A stretch of DNA of 31,396 nt, taken from positions 1-31,396 of the forward strand of contig JBKBKN010000031.1 of NCBI GenBank assembly GCA_046294625.1, in the 5' to 3' direction. The notes beneath the pieces were generated by a model that worked only from the letters and a program-made list of their open reading frames with translations, had not been told where the DNA came from and searched no databases. Positions 6,798 through 17,300 of the stretch are shown here, in pieces. Each line of letters opens with the position of its first letter. Position 1 is the stretch's first letter. This stretch comes from JBKBKN01 sp046294625 (GTDB lineage Bacteria > Bacteroidota > Bacteroidia > M30B66). The position numbers and the translations under genes were made by a program.

Positions 6798-9773
6798 TTA
6801 GGATATCAAATCATAAATCACTTCCTGAATTTTGGGTCTAACATTCATAGAATTGAGTTTTTTATTCTCCGCATCAGGATTTACGCGGTTGGAAAGAAAG
6901 ATATAAATCAAATTTTTCTCAGGATCGGCCCAGGTCATTGTGCCGGTGAAGCCGGTATGCCCAAAACTTAAGGCTGAAACACATTGACAGGTAGGGCCAA
7001 CTTTTTTGTAATCCATTTCAGGTTTATCGAATCCCAGACCACGACGATTTTTAAATTCACAAAATTGACAGCGTGTAAATTCTTCAAGTGTAGCTTTGGA
7101 GATGTATCGCTTACCTCCATATTGACCTTTATTCAACAGCATTTGCATAATTACTGCAAGGCTCGATGCATCGCTGAATAGCCCTGCATGACCCGCTACT
7201 CCGCCAAGCATTGCAGCACCTTGATCATGTACATAGCCGTGCACGAGTTGTTTTCTAAAGATATCATCTTTTTCAGTTGGTGTAATTTTATCCAACTCAA
7301 ATCTAGTCAGTGGATTGAACAACATTCTATCTAAACCCAATGGACGGTAGAAATATTGTTCGAGATATTTATCAAAAGACATTCCGGTATATTGTTCAAT
7401 GATATACTTGAAGAAGTAATACCCTAAATCTGAGTATTTGTAGTCTCTTTTGGAATTCAGCGTTGACCCTGCTATGATGGCCATCATGCTGTCAGGATAG
7501 TCTTTTCGCATGAACAAATTGTTGGCCACTTTCAGACTAAAGGTTTCATCAGGTTCGGTCCGATAGTACTTTTTTTTTACGTCTTCGCTCACGATGGTTC
7601 TTTTGTAAAATGGTATCCATGCCACCAGACCAGCCTGATGTGCCAAAAGATCGCGAAGACGAATTTCGCCTTTATCTGTTCCGGCTAGAAAAGGAATGTA
7701 GTCAGCAATTTTTTTATCTACAACGATGTAGCCATCGTCTGTCAACTTCATGATGGCTAAGGTAGAAGCTGCAACTTTGGTTATAGAAGCCAAATCATAC
7801 AAATCGTTTAATTCAACAGGGCGTTTTTTTTCATAGGTATGATGCCCAAAAGCTTTGTGATAAAACACTTTACCATCTTTTGCAACTAAAATCTGACAAC
7901 CGGGAGTTGCTCCGTTTTTGATGGCATTGATGGCAATAGAATCTATTTTATTCAATTTTTTTGATGCAATCCCCAACTCTTCGGGTATGGTATATTTCAG
8001 GCGAATCACTTCACCCATAGCTTCGCCCATGCCGGAGCGGAAAGCCGGACCTGCACTGATGGGTAGTTGGCCGTTAATTTTGAAGGCACCAAATAGTGCT
8101 TGGGCAGATAATTCCTGACTCACTTCACGGTCTTCGTAAGCCACGAGCAAAGCATGAGGAATGGCATCTGAATCTAATTTTTCTAAGCTGTAAGGGTTGG
8201 CAAACAAGACCAATACTGTTTTCGTCTTTTGCCCTAGTGCTTCCATAAAATTGCTGATTTGGGTGTTTACCCCCGCGCTTTTAGACATGCTGCGTTTGGT
8301 ATTATGAACACTCACAATCACCGTATTAAACTCACTCAGTTCTTTAATGAGTTGTGCTTGACGTCCGGCAAGTTCGTCTCTAGTCGCAGTAAGTTTTTTG
8401 ATAGGCGCATAAAGACTCAGATTCTTTTGAAAGGTATTGTTTAGTCGGTCATCAATAACCAACGAAGCTATTTTCAAAGTATCTAATCCTTTAAATGGAA
8501 TCAAGCTGTCCATATTGTGCGTTAGCGTGAACGAAGCTTCAGTTAGTTTTCTAAGCAATAGGGTAGAAGATTCGGGATTGAGGTCAGCATGGAGATTTTT
8601 GAGTGATACCTCTTGTGGTTTGTGAAGCCCTAACCAATGTTTTGCATGCAAAACTTTTCGACACCGGGCATCTACTTCTTCTTGGGTGATTTCACCTTTG
8701 GCAATGGCTTTTTTTATTTCAGCTATAGCTACAGGCACATTTTCGGAGAAAAGCAAAATATCATTTCCGGCTTTTAGGGCTTTTAGATCTACATGACCTG
8801 GAGCATTGAAGGCGCTTACACCTTTCATATTTAAAGCGTCTGTGAAAATTAGTCCTTTAAAACCTAAAGAATCTTTTAAGAGTTTGTTGACCACCTTTGC
8901 AGAAAGCGTGGTAGCCGTATTGGCGGTATTATCTAGTGAAGGGATAAACAAATGGGCAATCATCATGCTTCCCAATCCGGCCTCAATCGCTTGAATAAAG
9001 GGATAAAGTTCTAAGCTATCCAAGCGAGCTCTGTTATGTTTTATCACAGGTAGGGCTTTGTGCGAATCCGTATCCGTGTCACCATGTCCGGGAAAATGCT
9101 TGGCATTCGCCATTACAAAATTATCTTGCATACCCATCATGTAGGCAATGCCTTTGCGTGCTACATTGAATTTGTTTTCTCCAAAAGAGCGCATATTGAT
9201 GACTGGATTGGCGGCATTGTTGTTCACATCCACCACAGGAGCAAAATTCACATGAATGCCCAGGCGACGACAATGCTTTGCAACTTCAGCTCCCAACAGA
9301 TAAATCAAGGTATCGTTTCTAATGGCACCTAAGGTCATTTGTTTAGGGAAGCTTACTGTAGAATCAAGTCGCATGGCAAGCCCCCATTCTCCATCTATGG
9401 AAATCATCAAAGGCACTTTGGCGGCTTTTTGGTAAATGTTATTCAATTTAGCTTGACGCACCGGACCGCCTTGCATGAAAATTAAACCGCCAATATGCTG
9501 CTCGCGGACAAGTTTTAGTATTTCGTCTTCATGCGGCTTTCCCTTATTTGAATAGGCGGCCACCATAAATAACTGCGCAATTCTCTGCTCTTCTGTTAAT
9601 GTTTTCATCACTGAATCAACCCAGGGTTTGCCTGAATTTAGAAAAGGGGGATCGACAGCAGTATTTCTTTGCGGCTCACTGCTTTGTGTTATTCCTTTGT
9701 TGCTGAATGAAAGAAGCAGAGTGGTAGAAACCAGTAATATGGAGAGAAATATAAATAATGAGCCTTTTTTCAT
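6798..9773 (-). CDS. GH3 beta-N-acetylhexosaminidase-like / serine beta-lactamase-fold fusion
   Basis: 991 residues with an N-terminal export signal (hydrophobic 6-22). Residues about 45-390 are a glycoside hydrolase 3 domain of NagZ type. It has KHFPGHGDTDTDSH at 225-238, the loop whose Asp-His pair does acid/base chemistry in NagZ enzymes, and FTDALNMKGV, placing the nucleophile Asp at 312. Residues about 400-590 are a GH3 C-terminal-like linker domain. Residues about 600-991 are a class C beta-lactamase/DD-peptidase-like domain: SITK (S663-K666) is SxxK, Y780-S781-D782 sits where YxN is expected, and H939-T940-G941 replaces KTG. NagZ-type enzymes release beta-linked N-acetylglucosamine from muropeptides, so turnover of cell-wall sugars in the periplasm is the likely role. 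What the second domain cuts, if anything, is unknown. Such fusions are known in Bacteroidota. Confidence 0.92.
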   Translation of the reverse strand: MKKGSLFIFLSILLVSTTLLLSFSNKGITQSSEPQRNTAVDPPFLNSGKPWVDSVMKTLTEEQRIAQLFMVAAYSNKGKPHEDEILKLVREQHIGGLIFMQGGPVRQAKLNNIYQKAAKVPLMISIDGEWGLAMRLDSTVSFPKQMTLGAIRNDTLIYLLGAEVAKHCRRLGIHVNFAPVVDVNNNAANPVINMRSFGENKFNVARKGIAYMMGMQDNFVMANAKHFPGHGDTDTDSHKALPVIKHNRARLDSLELYPFIQAIEAGLGSMMIAHLFIPSLDNTANTATTLSAKVVNKLLKDSLGFKGLIFTDALNMKGVSAFNAPGHVDLKALKAGNDILLFSENVPVAIAEIKKAIAKGEITQEEVDARCRKVLHAKHWLGLHKPQEVSLKNLHADLNPESSTLLLRKLTEASFTLTHNMDSLIPFKGLDTLKIASLVIDDRLNNTFQKNLSLYAPIKKLTATRDELAGRQAQLIKELSEFNTVIVSVHNTKRSMSKSAGVNTQISNFMEALGQKTKTVLVLFANPYSLEKLDSDAIPHALLVAYEDREVSQELSAQALFGAFKINGQLPISAGPAFRSGMGEAMGEVIRLKYTIPEELGIASKKLNKIDSIAINAIKNGATPGCQILVAKDGKVFYHKAFGHHTYEKKRPVELNDLYDLASITKVAASTLAIMKLTDDGYIVVDKKIADYIPFLAGTDKGEIRLRDLLAHQAGLVAWIPFYKRTIVSEDVKKKYYRTEPDETFSLKVANNLFMRKDYPDSMMAIIAGSTLNSKRDYKYSDLGYYFFKYIIEQYTGMSFDKYLEQYFYRPLGLDRMLFNPLTRFELDKITPTEKDDIFRKQLVHGYVHDQGAAMLGGVAGHAGLFSDASSLAVIMQMLLNKGQYGGKRYISKATLEEFTRCQFCEFKNRRGLGFDKPEMDYKKVGPTCQCVSALSFGHTGFTGTMTWADPEKNLIYIFLSNRVNPDAENKKLNSMNVRPKIQEVIYDLIS

Positions 9774-9833
9774 GTTGTTGCCTTATGGATGCATAATATT
9801 TACGTGGCAATACCATGCTTGTTGTTTATTTAA

Positions 9834-9867
9834 CAAAATTATGTTGCAGAATAAGGCCTTAACCAAA
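9834..9867 (-). promoter_or_regulatory. Promoter for the GH3/serine hydrolase fusion gene
   Basis: On the minus strand, TTTG (9867-9864), 22 bases, then a perfect TAATTTTG box (9841-9834). The box lies about 60 bases before the ATG, leaving a leader of roughly 50-55 bases. Confidence 0.6.
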
Positions 9868-9912
9868 CTTAGCAAGCAATAATTAACATAGAGACGTTAA
9901 TTCACCAATAGT

Positions 9913-11178
9913 TCAATAGGTTTGCTTTGAAACCACAAATTTTGACTTGTAATTCCTGTCGCTTAAAATAATAGAATAGATACCCGGCTGCAAATCCGCA
10001 ACGTTGATAGACAATTCGGTATGTGCTGAATACCCTTCCAAGACGGATCTTCCTGCTATATCAAATACTTGAAAATGACCTAACCGATCATTATTTACGC
10101 TGATGGTCAATGTTTCTCTTGCGGGATTTGGAAATATCAGGCATCTATTTGGTTGAATTTGAGTCTGTGCTGCTGTTGAAATGATTTCTATTTGAGCACT
10201 GTCTATGGAGATTTTTCCGCAACGAGCTGCTTGCAGTGTAATGGTATAGACACCATCGACTGTATAGGTATGAACAGGCGATTCTTCGTTCGACGAAAAT
10301 CCGTCGCCAAAATACCAGGAAAAGAGGTTGGCAAACTCGGATAGATTATTGCAACTTAGTGTTCTTGCATCAATAGTGACATTAAAATTGGCAATGGGAT
10401 CATAAGCGCCAATCAACCAATCAGACATTTGCTGGTAAACAATCGTGTCTGATGCAGCACGTATCATCGCAGCCTGAGCAGCGTTAATTCCTGCTGTTGT
10501 TGTGATGGAATTGGCGGGCTTCCTGAAAATAGTAGTATAGAACGCACAAGCTACCGCATAGGTGCCCGCTGTTGAAGGGTGGCTTCCATCAGCCTGAAAT
10601 AATTCTATATCAGCATGATTATCCCTGATAAATCTCCAAACCTGTGCTGCAGGAGCAATCACTGCGTTGTTATCTTCTGCCATCATTCGATAGCGTAAGG
10701 CAAGCAAACTATCCATTCCCTGATAGGTGCAAACGGGCGGCCAGTTGCTGCAATTGGATGCATCGCCGTTTTTTCTTCCCCAGGTATTGTAAAACATAGT
10801 TTCTGCACATGGATTATGTACTTTAATCATACTATCCAGCATTCGGGCATAAGGAAAAACTTCATTTTGGACTTGCGAAATAGGAAATGATGGAAGTTGA
10901 CTTTGTTCCTGCAGAACAACATAGTCCCAATTACCCGCTTGAATCTTGCTCATAGTTGTAGGATTTGCGGCATGTTGTAAAAAACGAAAACCTCCGGGTG
11001 TGTGACTATCAAACTCTAAAGTATCGCCGGCCGTTAACGCCATATTTCTGAGCATTTGCGGTAAATTATTGGTTGCTATGTAACTGTTACCAATAAAAAG
11101 CACCCGCTTTTTTTGCTGCGCTATTGATGGAAGGTTAATGCCAAAAAACAAAAGAAGAATACAGACCGGTTTATGCAT
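9913..11178 (-). CDS. Secreted SGNH hydrolase with PKD domain and T9SS type A sorting domain
   Basis: 421 residues. Signal peptide 1-21. The SGNH/GDSL esterase domain (about 24-255) has the nucleophile block RVLFIGNSY with Ser32, and the catalytic pair D197-x-x-H200 in QADGSHPS. VLQEQSQLP and YNTWGR carry further block residues. The sequence resembles the DUF4886 branch. A PKD-like domain follows (about 262-335, landmark WYFGDGFSS and SPVHTYTVDGVYTITL). A T9SS type A tail closes the protein (about 345-421, FPNPARETLTISV, last residues FVVSKQTY). The predicted product is an esterase or deacetylase at the cell surface or released, possibly acting on acetylated polysaccharide; the substrate is not shown by the sequence. 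It starts 10 bases after the 993-aa type-B cargo gene and is surely cotranscribed with it. Confidence 0.9.
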   Translation of the reverse strand: MHKPVCILLLFFGINLPSIAQQKKRVLFIGNSYIATNNLPQMLRNMALTAGDTLEFDSHTPGGFRFLQHAANPTTMSKIQAGNWDYVVLQEQSQLPSFPISQVQNEVFPYARMLDSMIKVHNPCAETMFYNTWGRKNGDASNCSNWPPVCTYQGMDSLLALRYRMMAEDNNAVIAPAAQVWRFIRDNHADIELFQADGSHPSTAGTYAVACAFYTTIFRKPANSITTTAGINAAQAAMIRAASDTIVYQQMSDWLIGAYDPIANFNVTIDARTLSCNNLSEFANLFSWYFGDGFSSNEESPVHTYTVDGVYTITLQAARCGKISIDSAQIEIISTAAQTQIQPNRCLIFPNPARETLTISVNNDRLGHFQVFDIAGRSVLEGYSAHTELSINVADLQPGIYSIILSDRNYKSKFVVSKQTY

Positions 11179-11188
11179 AAAGATGTTT

Positions 11189-14170
11189 TTATCTGATTAG
11201 CGTAACCGTTCCCTTTTTCTCATCCTGATTTTCAAAATGTTTAAGCTTAGCGATGTAAAAATAAACCCCACCCGGGCAAAGTTCTCCGTTCATGGCTCGA
11301 CCATCCCAGCTAAAGAATGGATTAGTGGACTCATAAACCAACCTTCCCCAGCGATTATAGATTTCGATAAAGAACTGCTCATAGTCGAAGGTGGTGATGG
11401 GAATAAAGGTATCGTTAAATCCGTCACCATTGGGTGTGAATACGTTAGGCACATCGAATGGGATATAGCATGGTTCCACTTTCACATGAATGCTGTCTAT
11501 AGTAGGGCACACCAACGTATCGTTGAAAATGTAAACCACATACCAACCGGAATCACTAACGGCAATGCTTTGAGAAGTACTGCCATCGTGCATCCATAAG
11601 TAGGTGTTACCGGTTTCTTCCGATTTTATCTCAATTTCATCGCCTTGACAAATTAAAGTATCCTTAGGAGCAATCAATTTAGGATAAGACACATCCACTG
11701 TAACTGTGTCGCGTCTTTCACAATTAAGTGAGCCGCCACTCGTCACCCTAATGACGTAGGTGGTTGAAGAATCAGGACTAACGATAGGCGATTGCGTATT
11801 ACTAAATACATTTCCACCAAGCTCTGACCAGAAGAAATTGTATCCTGTTCCGGTGGGTGTATTCAAAAAAATTTCTTGTCCCACACAAATAAGGGTATCA
11901 TTACCTGCATCAACAATCGGCAATGGCCTCACAATCACATTTCGGGTATTGTTCCGCTCTCCGCAAATATTCAGGGCATTAATAAGAATGGTGGCATTTC
12001 CGGGGGTGGGAAAGCCAATGGTAACCTGATTGTTGAGTGTATCGAGCACATTGGCATTGGTAGCTGACCAACTGTAATAGGTATCTGTGCCAAGCGGTAC
12101 ATTGTATGTTGCGGTAGAACCTTCGCAGACGAGTCCCGGACCGACTACGTTTACATTTGGTGGTCCAAGCACATTGATGGTAGCAACATTTGACCCCGGA
12201 CCTACGCAGCCAAAATTGGTTTCTCTCACCGTAAGCGTAAAGGTGCCGAGTTGGTTAAAGAGAATTCCTATAAACCGATCTGTTGCCCAATCCTGTTGAT
12301 TATTTAAAGTCCAACTGTAAGTAGATGAAGGATTGAATGGAGCAAAGGTGAAATAAATACCATCATTGAAACAAATGGTACTATCGCCCGGGAAGTTAAT
12401 CAAGGTGGATAAGCCAATTTGAGGATTATAGGCCTGAATTGTCAATGGGTTAGGGAAGGGGGCGCCTATCGTAAGACGAATTAAAGTACCTAAATTATTC
12501 CAAGATTGAGAAGGCTCTGTGGAAACCACACGAACATAATACATTCCCGGTATCATACCTAAGGCGTTCAGTCCGGGTAGGTTGGGAATGGTGATTTGCA
12601 TAGTGCCCGAAGTGGTGCCCTGAACTGATCCAAGCACGCCGGTATTGATTACAGCAAAAGTCTGCGAATTGAGCACCTGCAATTGAAAAAGATTATCATC
12701 TCCATAGGTTACACCTTGTTGGAACATATCCACTTCAAAGGTGATAGTGGTGTCGGCACCATTCACATTGTCGATACAGAATTGTAAATCCTGTCGGTTA
12801 TTCGTTTCAATATCGCACTCTCTGATGCAGAACGGACCAAATACTGTGCCTATGGTAAACGGACTGACACCGATCACACGAATATAATAATTACAACCCG
12901 GTGGGATCGGATGATTTTGTGGTTGCACCAATCCGGAAACATTGCCAGGTAGCGAACCAAGTGCAGGGTCATAAGTATCGCTATTCACAAAAGTGCCAAT
13001 CACATTAGGATTTGGAGGAAACAGACCATCGGCTGTGGAAAGTTGGGCTACATAAGTATTATTAGTAAATACTCCTGTTGAGTAAAAAGGAATGTCAATC
13101 ACACTGCCTACACAAAGCGTATCTAATGGATTTGAAATTACAGCAGGACCTAAAGTCGTTATGGTATTTGGACAATCTATGATTCGAATACAATCTGATT
13201 CTGCGCTGATTATGGCCGGCGTGATATCGCCCCGCACGATCCTGATTTTATAACAGTCGCCGGGTATGGTATTGCCCGGAATCGTGACGAATAGCGCAAG
13301 ATTTAAAGTTTGATTGTTGATTTGATAAATACCTAAGTTCACAGGATTGAGAAAACTACCGAATTGATTTGATAATTGAACCTGATAAAAACCTAGTCCA
13401 CAGAGCGGCGCACTGAGTGTGAAAAAAATCAATACATTATTTTGACGGCAAACAGGGTTTGGAGATATACTGGTGATGTTGATGTTGACCGGATAGGCAA
13501 CAGGGTCAATTGTACCAACAAGTCTTATCGCATCTATACCTGCAGAAATGGTGGGTGCATCGTTTGAGCTTCCGTTCACCCATCTAAAGGCAAAACGTAA
13601 ATTGTTCAAGTTATTGAAAGCCGGAGAAGTAATTTCGGTGTAGCGCCAAAGATTCGAAGCAGCTAAATTTCCGCCAGGCGCTAAGGTCCAAGGGCCGTTA
13701 TTGGCACTGTAATACAATTGCAAACTGGTGGTCGGATTACCCTGATAGAGATAATAAAATGCAAAAATCACATTGTTCATCCCTAAAGTGCAGAAGCCAT
13801 TGGTGCTCACTAACCGATTTGAAGCATGTTGCGGACTGAAATTGGCATTTCCGATTCCCTGACCAGCTAAAGCGACACTATCATGAATATGCAAATAGTT
13901 TGATTGGGGAGCAAAATTGATTAAACCTCCGCTGGTATTATTCTGCGTAGTAGTGTTCGGATATAGTGGTTGACCATTGTATAGGTTGTTAATAATCCAT
14001 TTATTTTGACCCGTGTTGGTACTGATATCATCCGCAGCATTTAAAATGAACGAACCTGGTCCGTTTTCAAAGTCCTCCGAATAGATGAGGGTGCTTTGGC
14101 CGTAAATATCAATATTGGTATAAAAAAGCGATAAAAGAAGAAAGTATTTAAGCGTAGAATTCAAATTCAT
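11189..14170 (-). CDS. Giant surface protein with Ig/PKD-like domains and T9SS type B (CHU_C) sorting domain
   Basis: 993 residues, beginning with a signal peptide (1-25, ending IDIYGQ). The first 200 residues (YSEDFENGPGSF, then strand-rich sequence) look like a lectin-type jelly-roll. The middle holds several Ig-like segments. Nearer the end are two PKD/SprB-like modules with GLVCEGSTATYNVP and DAGNDTLICVGQEIFL, followed by a third beginning PKDTLICQGDEIEI. The last 90 residues are a clear type B (CHU_C, TIGR04131) domain: VFTPNGDGFNDTF, IYNRWGRLVYES and GGVYFYIAKLKH. No enzyme motif was seen. Likely an adhesin or matrix component at the cell surface. It is the first gene of an operon with the SGNH esterase and diverges from a second type-B cargo. 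Confidence 0.88.
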   Translation of the reverse strand: MNLNSTLKYFLLLSLFYTNIDIYGQSTLIYSEDFENGPGSFILNAADDISTNTGQNKWIINNLYNGQPLYPNTTTQNNTSGGLINFAPQSNYLHIHDSVALAGQGIGNANFSPQHASNRLVSTNGFCTLGMNNVIFAFYYLYQGNPTTSLQLYYSANNGPWTLAPGGNLAASNLWRYTEITSPAFNNLNNLRFAFRWVNGSSNDAPTISAGIDAIRLVGTIDPVAYPVNINITSISPNPVCRQNNVLIFFTLSAPLCGLGFYQVQLSNQFGSFLNPVNLGIYQINNQTLNLALFVTIPGNTIPGDCYKIRIVRGDITPAIISAESDCIRIIDCPNTITTLGPAVISNPLDTLCVGSVIDIPFYSTGVFTNNTYVAQLSTADGLFPPNPNVIGTFVNSDTYDPALGSLPGNVSGLVQPQNHPIPPGCNYYIRVIGVSPFTIGTVFGPFCIRECDIETNNRQDLQFCIDNVNGADTTITFEVDMFQQGVTYGDDNLFQLQVLNSQTFAVINTGVLGSVQGTTSGTMQITIPNLPGLNALGMIPGMYYVRVVSTEPSQSWNNLGTLIRLTIGAPFPNPLTIQAYNPQIGLSTLINFPGDSTICFNDGIYFTFAPFNPSSTYSWTLNNQQDWATDRFIGILFNQLGTFTLTVRETNFGCVGPGSNVATINVLGPPNVNVVGPGLVCEGSTATYNVPLGTDTYYSWSATNANVLDTLNNQVTIGFPTPGNATILINALNICGERNNTRNVIVRPLPIVDAGNDTLICVGQEIFLNTPTGTGYNFFWSELGGNVFSNTQSPIVSPDSSTTYVIRVTSGGSLNCERRDTVTVDVSYPKLIAPKDTLICQGDEIEIKSEETGNTYLWMHDGSTSQSIAVSDSGWYVVYIFNDTLVCPTIDSIHVKVEPCYIPFDVPNVFTPNGDGFNDTFIPITTFDYEQFFIEIYNRWGRLVYESTNPFFSWDGRAMNGELCPGGVYFYIAKLKHFENQDEKKGTVTLIR

Positions 14171-14230
14171 AGGCAGAACATGGTTTTATGGTCAATTCAT
14201 CAAGATTTACTCCTGACGAATTTGTCCTTT

Positions 14231-14261
14231 CAAATCTATAACTTCCTTTGTCAAAAACAAA
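14231..14261 (-). promoter_or_regulatory. Promoter for the 993-aa cargo/SGNH operon
   Basis: On the minus strand, TTTG (14261-14258), exactly 19 bases, then a perfect TAGATTTG (14238-14231). This is the closest consensus match in the window. The leader would be about 55 bases. Confidence 0.7.
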
Positions 14262-14278
14262 TATTCAACCTAAATTTT
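14247..14278 (+). promoter_or_regulatory. Probable promoter for the 1113-aa cargo gene
   Basis: TTTG at 14247-14250, 20 bases, then TAAATTTT (14271-14278), one mismatch from TAnnTTTG. An alternative box TAAATTTA lies at 14297-14304. The first choice physically overlaps the divergent minus-strand promoter. Confidence 0.4.
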
Positions 14279-14314
14279 ATTGAATGATTTTTTCACTAAA
14301 TTTACGCTCAATGA

Positions 14315-17300
14315 ATGATTAAAGCTTTACTATCAACACTTTGCATACTTTATTTAGTCTCCATCACCAATGCAACACATTTGATGGGAGGGGAAATTAC
14401 TTGGGCTTGCCAAGGCGACGGTCGGTATGTTTTTACCATGAAACTATACAGAGACTGCAATGGTGTGCCCGTGCAAACACCCGTGGCATTACGTGTTCAC
14501 AATCACCCAACATTGCTAAATATTCCTTTGAGTTTGGTAAGTATTCGCGATATTTCGCCGCAATGCAATGGAACCGGACCAACAATTTCGTGTCCATCAA
14601 CTCCGAATACTTCACTTCCACCACAAAACCCCATTAATGGAGCAGTAGAAGAATTTATTTTTAGATCAAACGCGATAAATCTTCCGGGAGTGCCACCTCC
14701 ACAAGGTTGGGTTTTTACCTACGATGATTGTTGTCGAAATGGAGCAATTACCAATATTCAAGTAAATCCTACACAGACAGGTTTTACATTAAGAGCCATT
14801 ATGTATGCCAATCAAGGTCAAAATGCACAGCCTTGTTTTGATTCTTCACCTGTTTTTGCTCAATTGCCAGCGACCATTATCTGCGCAGGCAACCCATTTA
14901 CCTACAACCATAATGCCTATGACCCTGATTTAGACTCCTTGGTCTATTCTTTTGCCGAACCTTTAGATTGGTTACAAGGTACGGGCTTCACGGCTACTAA
15001 TCCACTTTCTATTCCGTATTGGCCTAATTATTCTGTCAACAGCCCTTTTCCTGGACCGGCTTTCAATCCTAACAATGTTCCGGCCACGATCAACAATAGC
15101 ACCGGAGAGATTGCCTTTACACCTTTTACTACCGGCAATTTTATCACTGTAGTTAAAGTAAGTTCCTTTAGATGCGGTGTTTTGATTGCCGAAATTTTCA
15201 GAGAAATTCAGGTAGTCGTGTTGTCATGTGGCCCCAATACTCCTCCCGATGTCAATCCACCTTTTCAAGACCCCATTACCGGGCTTTTCACTTCCTTTAC
15301 CGATACGGTGATGGCAGGAGATTTGGTCAATTTTAGTATTTCTGCAAGTGATTTTGAGTTTTTACCCATCGGCTTTGCCCAAACCATATCTGTAAATGCA
15401 TCGGGCGGGCAGTTTGGCACAAATTTTACAAATGAACTCTCGGGTTGCGAGAATCCACCTTGCGCTACCTTAACACCACCACCACCTACCACTATAGGCA
15501 ACAATCAGCCCATCAATTTCTCCTGGCAAACCACCTGCGACCACATTTCTTATTCTGACAATTGCTTAGTGCGAGACAATGTGCACACTTTTGTTTTGCA
15601 ATTTCAAGATGATTATTGTCCGGCTCCTTCGTATAACATTACCACTATCACTATCGTGGTGCAGGCGCAGCCACTGATGCCATCGCCGGAAGCAAGGTGC
15701 ACACGTGTGTTGCCTAATGGCGATGTGCAAATTACCTGGGTAGTGCCTCCTGACCCAAATCAGGTGTTTAATAGTTACCATATTTTCGTGTCAAATAATT
15801 CAACAGGTCCATGGACTGTGGTAGATAGTATCTTTAACTACAATCAGGACAATTACACGCATTCTGGAGCGGCAGCAGATCAGCAAACCCGATATTATCA
15901 GATTCGCACGCGCTCAGGATGCGGAGGCGTTTTATTTTCACCTGCAGCAAACACCATTCAAACTATTTTTTTAACGGTTGCAGACGGGGGAGCAGGTAAT
16001 ATCAATTTGAACTGGAACCCTGTTACTACACCGCTGTTACCAACATCTGCAGGCTTGTACGAAGTGTTTAAAAAAGTTGGAGATCAGGCTTTTTCATCTT
16101 TTACTACCACCCAAAATGTAAATGCTCAGGATTTTATTGTGGGTTGCCTGCAGGATTTAAGCTACCGTATTGAAATTCCTGATGCTTATGGGTGCACTTC
16201 GGTGAGCAATGTGGCAGGAGGCGAATTTTCCAATGACCTGCCACCTGAATCACCTATCATTGATTCGGTTAGTATAGTCAACAATCAAGTGGTGGTATCA
16301 TGGCAGACTTCTACATCGCAAGACACCAAAGGCTATTTAGTATATGAAGTCATCGGTGGGCAAAATATTGAAATAGCTAATGTTCAAAATCCCGGGCCAT
16401 TTAACTTATCGTTTGTTTCGCCAAACCAAAATTCAGGTTCGGTGAGCGTGAATGTAGCTCCTTATGATTCATGTGGCAATACAGGAAATAATTCTATTAC
16501 TCACACCACCGTATTTTTAACCTATGATTTGCGATCGTGCGAAAACCGCGTAAATCTTAATTGGACGGCCTATCAAGGATGGGGAAACGGAGTGAATCAA
16601 TACCTTGTTTTAAGAAGTGAAAATTCAGGGGTATTTCAGCAAGTGGGTGCAGTGGATGGGAATACATTAATTTTTTCTGATTTTAACCTTAACAGTGCAT
16701 CGAACTATTGCTATGCAATTAGAGCTTTGAGAAATGGAGGAGGGGCAAGTAGCACTTCCAATGCAGTTTGCTTTTTTGCCGATGTGCAGCAACTCCCTGA
16801 TTTCAATTATCTCCGCTTTGCCACAGTTGATTTAAACAACAGGGTGCGCATCAGAGGCTTTTATGATAACAATGCCGATTTGCTAAAATATTTCGTTCTT
16901 AGAGCTGAAGGGAATAACATGAATTTTGATACGATTTTTCAGGATTATTTGAATTTAACTCAAGCATTTATAAACTACACCGATGCGGTGGTGCTAACAG
17001 ATCAAAAGCGATACACTTATAAAATAGCCCTAATGGATGCTTGCAAAGAAATTGTGAATGTTTCAAACATCGGTCAAACGATCTTGCTTCGTGGCGAAGC
17101 TTCCGATGGATTTAGAAATTTCCTGAGTTGGAATCTTTATGAAGATTGGGATGCCGACGTGGAAAAATACATCCTTCATCGTAGTTTGGATAGCGGAATT
17201 ACCTACAGCCCTTTGATAGAATTTGGTCCCAGTGTCAATCAATATTTTGATCCGGTAATCGATGCTACCGAAGATGTGCTTCGATTTTGCTACCGGGTTC

